In this document: positions 6,544 to 8,528 of the stretch, in pieces
How positions within the stretch are numbered: position 1 is the stretch's first letter
Layout of the letters: each line of letters starts with the position of its first letter
Assembly: GCA_020059765.1 (NCBI GenBank)
Contig: JAGVBM010000292.1
Span: 1 to 8,528 of the forward strand
Length of the DNA stretch: 8,528 nucleotides
Direction: 5' to 3'
Source of the DNA: Bacillota bacterium
Lineage (GTDB): Bacteria; Bacillota; Bacilli; Tumebacillales; Effusibacillaceae
Position numbers and translations under genes: made by a program
The notes under the pieces: generated by a model
The model's database searches: none
The model's input: only the letters and a program-made list of their open reading frames with translations
What the model was told of the DNA's origin: nothing

Positions 6544-6573
6544 TTGTTCTGCGCTTTGCGTACATGATATAGT
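6544..6573 (+). promoter_or_regulatory. Predicted promoter of the glycosyltransferase gene
   Basis: TATAGT (6568-6573) is preceded by TGA, giving an extended -10. TTGTTC (6544-6549) is a -35 candidate 18 bases upstream. The ATG of the glycosyltransferase follows 40 bases later. Pattern-based only. Confidence 0.52.
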
Positions 6574-6612
6574 AGATTGACGCGTAATTTCGTTGAAATG
6601 AGGGGAAACGTA

Positions 6613-7857
6613 ATGGAGGTCTTCCATAGTCTGGCTAACATAGCGTTCATTGCGCTGCAAGTGTTAACAGGCGTAATTGGCGGTTATCAAGCGGTTCTGG
6701 CGTTTTTCGGTTTTGTACGCAAGAAAGAAGAGATCAAGCATAAACCGGAAAAAACCTTTGCTGTGCTTGTGGCTGCCCACAACGAAGCTGAAGTAATCGG
6801 TCCGCTGATTGACAATTTGCAGACCCTTAATTATCCGAAAGACTTGTATGACGTATATGTGATTTGCGACAACTGTACAGACAATACGGCTGACATTGTG
6901 CGGGAAAAAGGCGCCATTGCCATGGAGCGTAACGTCCCGGACAAACGGGGCAAAGGCCACGCCATTGAGTGGATGCTAGACAAGTTATGGAAACAACCGA
7001 AAGAATACGATGCGGTTGTGATGTTTGATGCGGATAACCTGACAGAATCAGACTTCCTGTTAAAGATGAACGACAAGCTCAAAAACGGAGCACGTGTCAT
7101 ACAGGCTTATCTGGATACCAAAAACCCGGGCGATTCCTGGATCTCGATTTCGTATGCGATCTCCTACTGGTACGTCAACCGGATGTGGCAGTTGGCCCGC
7201 TACAATATGGGAGTGGTCAATTACCTGGCCGGAACCGGCATGGTGTTTGAAAGCAAACTATTGAAAGAAATCGGTTGGGGCGCCACCAGCTTGACGGAGG
7301 ATATCGAATTCACCGTGCGTTGTGTGGAACGCGGGATCTATCCGACATGGGCGCACGATGCGATTGTCTATGACGAAAAACCGATTACCTTAAAAGCGTC
7401 CATGCGTCAGCGATTGCGTTGGATGCAAGGACACTTTGATTGTGCAGAACGATATTTCTTCAAGCTGTTCAAGAAGAGCATTAAGGAACGCAACCTGTCG
7501 ATGTTTGATGCGGCGATGTTCTTGTTCCAGCCTATGCGCTTGCTGATCATTATTTTTACGACATTGATGATGTATTTGCAAATGTGGCTGCCGGAGTTCT
7601 TCGACTTTACGGATTTGACGGCCGTGCTGCCGACCTGGTTCTGGATCACGATCAATGTGATATTTCTTGGACAACTGCCGTTATCTCTGCTGCTGGAAAA
7701 GGCTCCTCTGAAAGGATATTTGGGAATGTTTATCTATCCGATCTTTGTGATCACCTGGTTCCCGATTACGATCGTCGGATTCTTTACTCGTAAAAACACG
7801 GAATGGAGCCATACGGCCCATACTCGCAGTATTCGGATGGAGGAAATTTCGCGTTAA
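6613..7857 (+). CDS. Membrane-anchored family 2 glycosyltransferase (processive type)
   Basis: A 414-residue membrane protein. One N-terminal hydrophobic segment (about 7-34) is followed by a cytosolic GT-A domain. The nucleotide-sugar-binding start is AAHNEAEVI (54-62), then DNCTDNT (86-92), the metal-binding DAD of FDADN (139-141), the acceptor/catalytic TED (228-230) and QRLRW (266-270), the Q-x-x-RW motif of processive synthases. Three to four hydrophobic segments follow (about 300-395), ending in a polar tail. This is the layout of PgaC/IcaA, hyaluronan and cellulose synthases, so the product may be a membrane-extruded polysaccharide, but a single-addition glycolipid enzyme cannot be excluded. 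There is no PilZ domain and no neighbouring polysaccharide gene, so sugar and product are unknown. The start is ATG 6613, with GAGGGGA (6600-6606) six bases upstream; the longer frame from TTG 6577 begins next to the promoter and is rejected. Confidence 0.87.
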   Translation: MEVFHSLANIAFIALQVLTGVIGGYQAVLAFFGFVRKKEEIKHKPEKTFAVLVAAHNEAEVIGPLIDNLQTLNYPKDLYDVYVICDNCTDNTADIVREKGAIAMERNVPDKRGKGHAIEWMLDKLWKQPKEYDAVVMFDADNLTESDFLLKMNDKLKNGARVIQAYLDTKNPGDSWISISYAISYWYVNRMWQLARYNMGVVNYLAGTGMVFESKLLKEIGWGATSLTEDIEFTVRCVERGIYPTWAHDAIVYDEKPITLKASMRQRLRWMQGHFDCAERYFFKLFKKSIKERNLSMFDAAMFLFQPMRLLIIIFTTLMMYLQMWLPEFFDFTDLTAVLPTWFWITINVIFLGQLPLSLLLEKAPLKGYLGMFIYPIFVITWFPITIVGFFTRKNTEWSHTAHTRSIRMEEISR

Positions 7858-7878
7858 GGCAATTGTGAATATTTTGAT

Positions 7879-7901
7879 AAAGAAAACTTGGCTTCGCCAA
7901 G
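7879..7901 (-). terminator. Minus-strand intrinsic terminator facing the GNAT gene
   Basis: On the minus strand, CTTGGC-GAA-GCCAAG (7901 down to 7887) is a perfect 6-bp stem followed by TTTTCTTT. It would stop leftward transcripts coming from the acetyltransferase gene before they enter the glycosyltransferase. The arm also takes part in the larger inverted repeat at 7890-7922. Confidence 0.6.
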
Positions 7902-7922
7902 CCTTTAGGCGCAGGCGAAGCC
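7890..7922. repeat. 9-bp perfect inverted repeat with nested small hairpin
   Basis: GGCTTCGCC (7890-7898) and GGCGAAGCC (7914-7922) are exact inverted repeats around 15 bases, which contain GCCTTTAGGC (7901-7910), itself a small inverted repeat. The left arm can instead form the 7887-7901 hairpin, so the two folds exclude each other. There is only a poor T-tract on the plus strand. Confidence 0.7.
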
Positions 7923-7977
7923 TTAGTTGCCCTTATACTTGTCACCTTGAAAACTTATATATTCTAACAAGTAAAGT

Positions 7978-8019
7978 AAAGCTCCTGCTTGTGCATACAT
8001 ACAAAGCAGGAGCTTTTTT
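7978..8019 (+). terminator. Strong terminator after the glycosyltransferase, possibly bidirectional
   Basis: AAAGCTCCTGCTT (7978-7990) pairs with AAGCAGGAGCTTT (8004-8016) around a 13-base loop, and the T-tract runs from 8014 to 8019. On the minus strand the same stem is followed by a T-rich CTTTACTTTAC, so it may also stop transcripts from the acetyltransferase gene. Confidence 0.85.
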
Positions 8020-8189
8020 CGTTGCAAGCAGAAATGGGTTCTGTCTATACGGTCTTGCATCAGTAACCTTATCTCAGGAGACTTTCTTTCATCAGGCGAG
8101 ATAATCCATTGTCTAGTAGGCTTGTCTCATCAGCTTGTTCAATTCGTCCGTGGTCTCAAATCAATACATCATACAGGGAAGCCAGAGAA

Positions 8190-8528
8190 TTACAGGTGCA
8201 ACACAAGACGAATCATATCTCTGCACTGAATTCCATTTTCATAAATCGGCTTGGAATAATGACGGGTGAAGAAGTCTCGGTCTACTCCAACTATACGAAA
8301 ACCGCACTTCTGGTAAAATGCCAATTGTCCAACACTGGAATTGCCTGTCCCAACCTCTAGGGATTTACTTCCCAGCGATTTGGCGGTTTCAATGGCGTGG
8401 AGAACCAATTGTTTCCCGATTCCTCTGCCTTGCTGTTTCTCGGCAACTGCTATATTGACGAGTTCCATAACATGAGGGTGGGTATGAATCATTACATATT
8501 CACCGACGATTTGTTTGTTCCGTTCGCC
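8190..8528 (-). CDS. GNAT-family N-acetyltransferase, 5'-truncated by the window edge
   Basis: The minus-strand frame is open from base 8528 to the TAA at 8192-8190, giving 112 residues of an incomplete protein. An internal ATG at 8492 is not needed as a start, because the frame continues to the edge. The acetyl-CoA-binding motif A is present: strand MELVNIAV followed by QGRGIG (fragment residues 33-38, the Q/R-x-x-G-x-G/A signature). Motif B follows as LAFYQKCGFRIVGVDRDFF. The tail IYENGIQCRDMIRL resembles small Bacilli acetyltransferases of the YvbK kind, from memory only. Such enzymes move an acetyl group from CoA to an amine; the substrate cannot be inferred. The N-terminal strands that usually shape the acceptor site lie outside the window. 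Two terminators face it at 7879-8019. Confidence 0.88.
   Translation of the reverse strand, partial: GERNKQIVGEYVMIHTHPHVMELVNIAVAEKQQGRGIGKQLVLHAIETAKSLGSKSLEVGTGNSSVGQLAFYQKCGFRIVGVDRDFFTRHYSKPIYENGIQCRDMIRLVLHL

Larger units (their letters stand above)
7858..8189. other. Intergenic region of about 330 bases between converging units
   Basis: No convincing gene on either strand. The left part (7887-8019) holds three overlapping or adjacent hairpins described separately. The part 8020-8189 shows no clear promoter, repeat or RNA. The only faint structure there is a 7-bp inverted repeat, TTATCTC (8069-8075) with GAGATAA (8098-8104). Open frames here lack ribosome binding sites. Confidence 0.6.

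Noticed and set aside
7865..8104. 79-codon plus-strand open frame after the glycosyltransferase
   Set aside because: It runs through two hairpins including a strong terminator and has no convincing ribosome binding site or protein-like composition.
8105..8153. Minus-strand stretch reading FETTDELNKLMRQAY then stop, which looks like the tail of a gene
   Set aside because: A stop codon lies immediately upstream in the same frame, leaving only 15 residues; too short to support a gene remnant.
8109..8360. 83-codon plus-strand open frame
   Set aside because: It overlaps the acetyltransferase gene in antisense and shows no domain features.
1..8528. CRISPR array, tRNA/rRNA genes, insertion sequences, phage or defence genes
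   Set aside because: I looked for spaced direct repeats, cloverleaf or rRNA-like stretches, transposase motifs and terminal inverted repeats and saw none.

Overview
This looks like an ordinary chromosomal stretch from a Gram-positive Firmicute of the class Bacilli. The evidence is strong AGGAGG-like ribosome binding sites at nearly every start, TTG/GTG start use, TGn-TATAAT-type (extended -10) promoters, intrinsic terminators with T-tracts, a Bacillus-type Fur box, and proteins whose closest recognisable relatives are Bacilli families (YutM-type A-type carrier, YwfO-type HD hydrolase, Bmr/NorA-type efflux pump, FeoB-associated Cys-rich protein). Base composition is roughly balanced. An Alicyclobacillaceae-like source (Effusibacillus/Tumebacillus type) is a guess, not a demonstrated assignment.

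Left region (1-3460) has an iron and sulfur theme. It holds the end of a rhodanese-domain protein (left-truncated), a hairpin, an A-type iron-sulfur carrier (ErpA/YutM type) with its own promoter and a strong terminator, and then a Fur-box-controlled ferrous iron uptake operon. That operon is feoA, feoB (start overlapping the feoA stop) and a 57-residue FeoB-associated Cys-rich membrane protein, closed by a GC-rich terminator that starts inside the last gene. Rhodaneses handle sulfane sulfur, Feo imports Fe(II), and the A-type carrier delivers Fe-S clusters. The genes are functionally coherent but sit in at least three transcription units.

Middle region (3461-6520): an unrecognised 145-residue protein on the minus strand converges on the feo operon. 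It is divergent from an HD-domain dNTP triphosphohydrolase-like protein (YwfO/SAMHD1 fold), which is followed after 59 bases by a Bmr/NorA-like MFS efflux transporter. The minus-strand promoter of the unknown gene lies inside a perfect 8-6-8 palindrome, a good operator candidate.

Right region (6521-8528): a membrane-anchored GT2-type processive glycosyltransferase with its own promoter, then about 330 bases with no convincing gene but several hairpins (terminators for the two converging units), then a GNAT acetyltransferase on the minus strand that is cut by the right edge.

I see no CRISPR array, tRNA, rRNA, insertion sequence or phage signature. No clearly novel multi-gene system is visible. 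The most worthwhile loose ends are the palindrome at 3939-3960, the unknown protein beside it, the terminator that doubles as the 3' coding end of the FeoB-associated gene, and the alternative hairpins after the glycosyltransferase.
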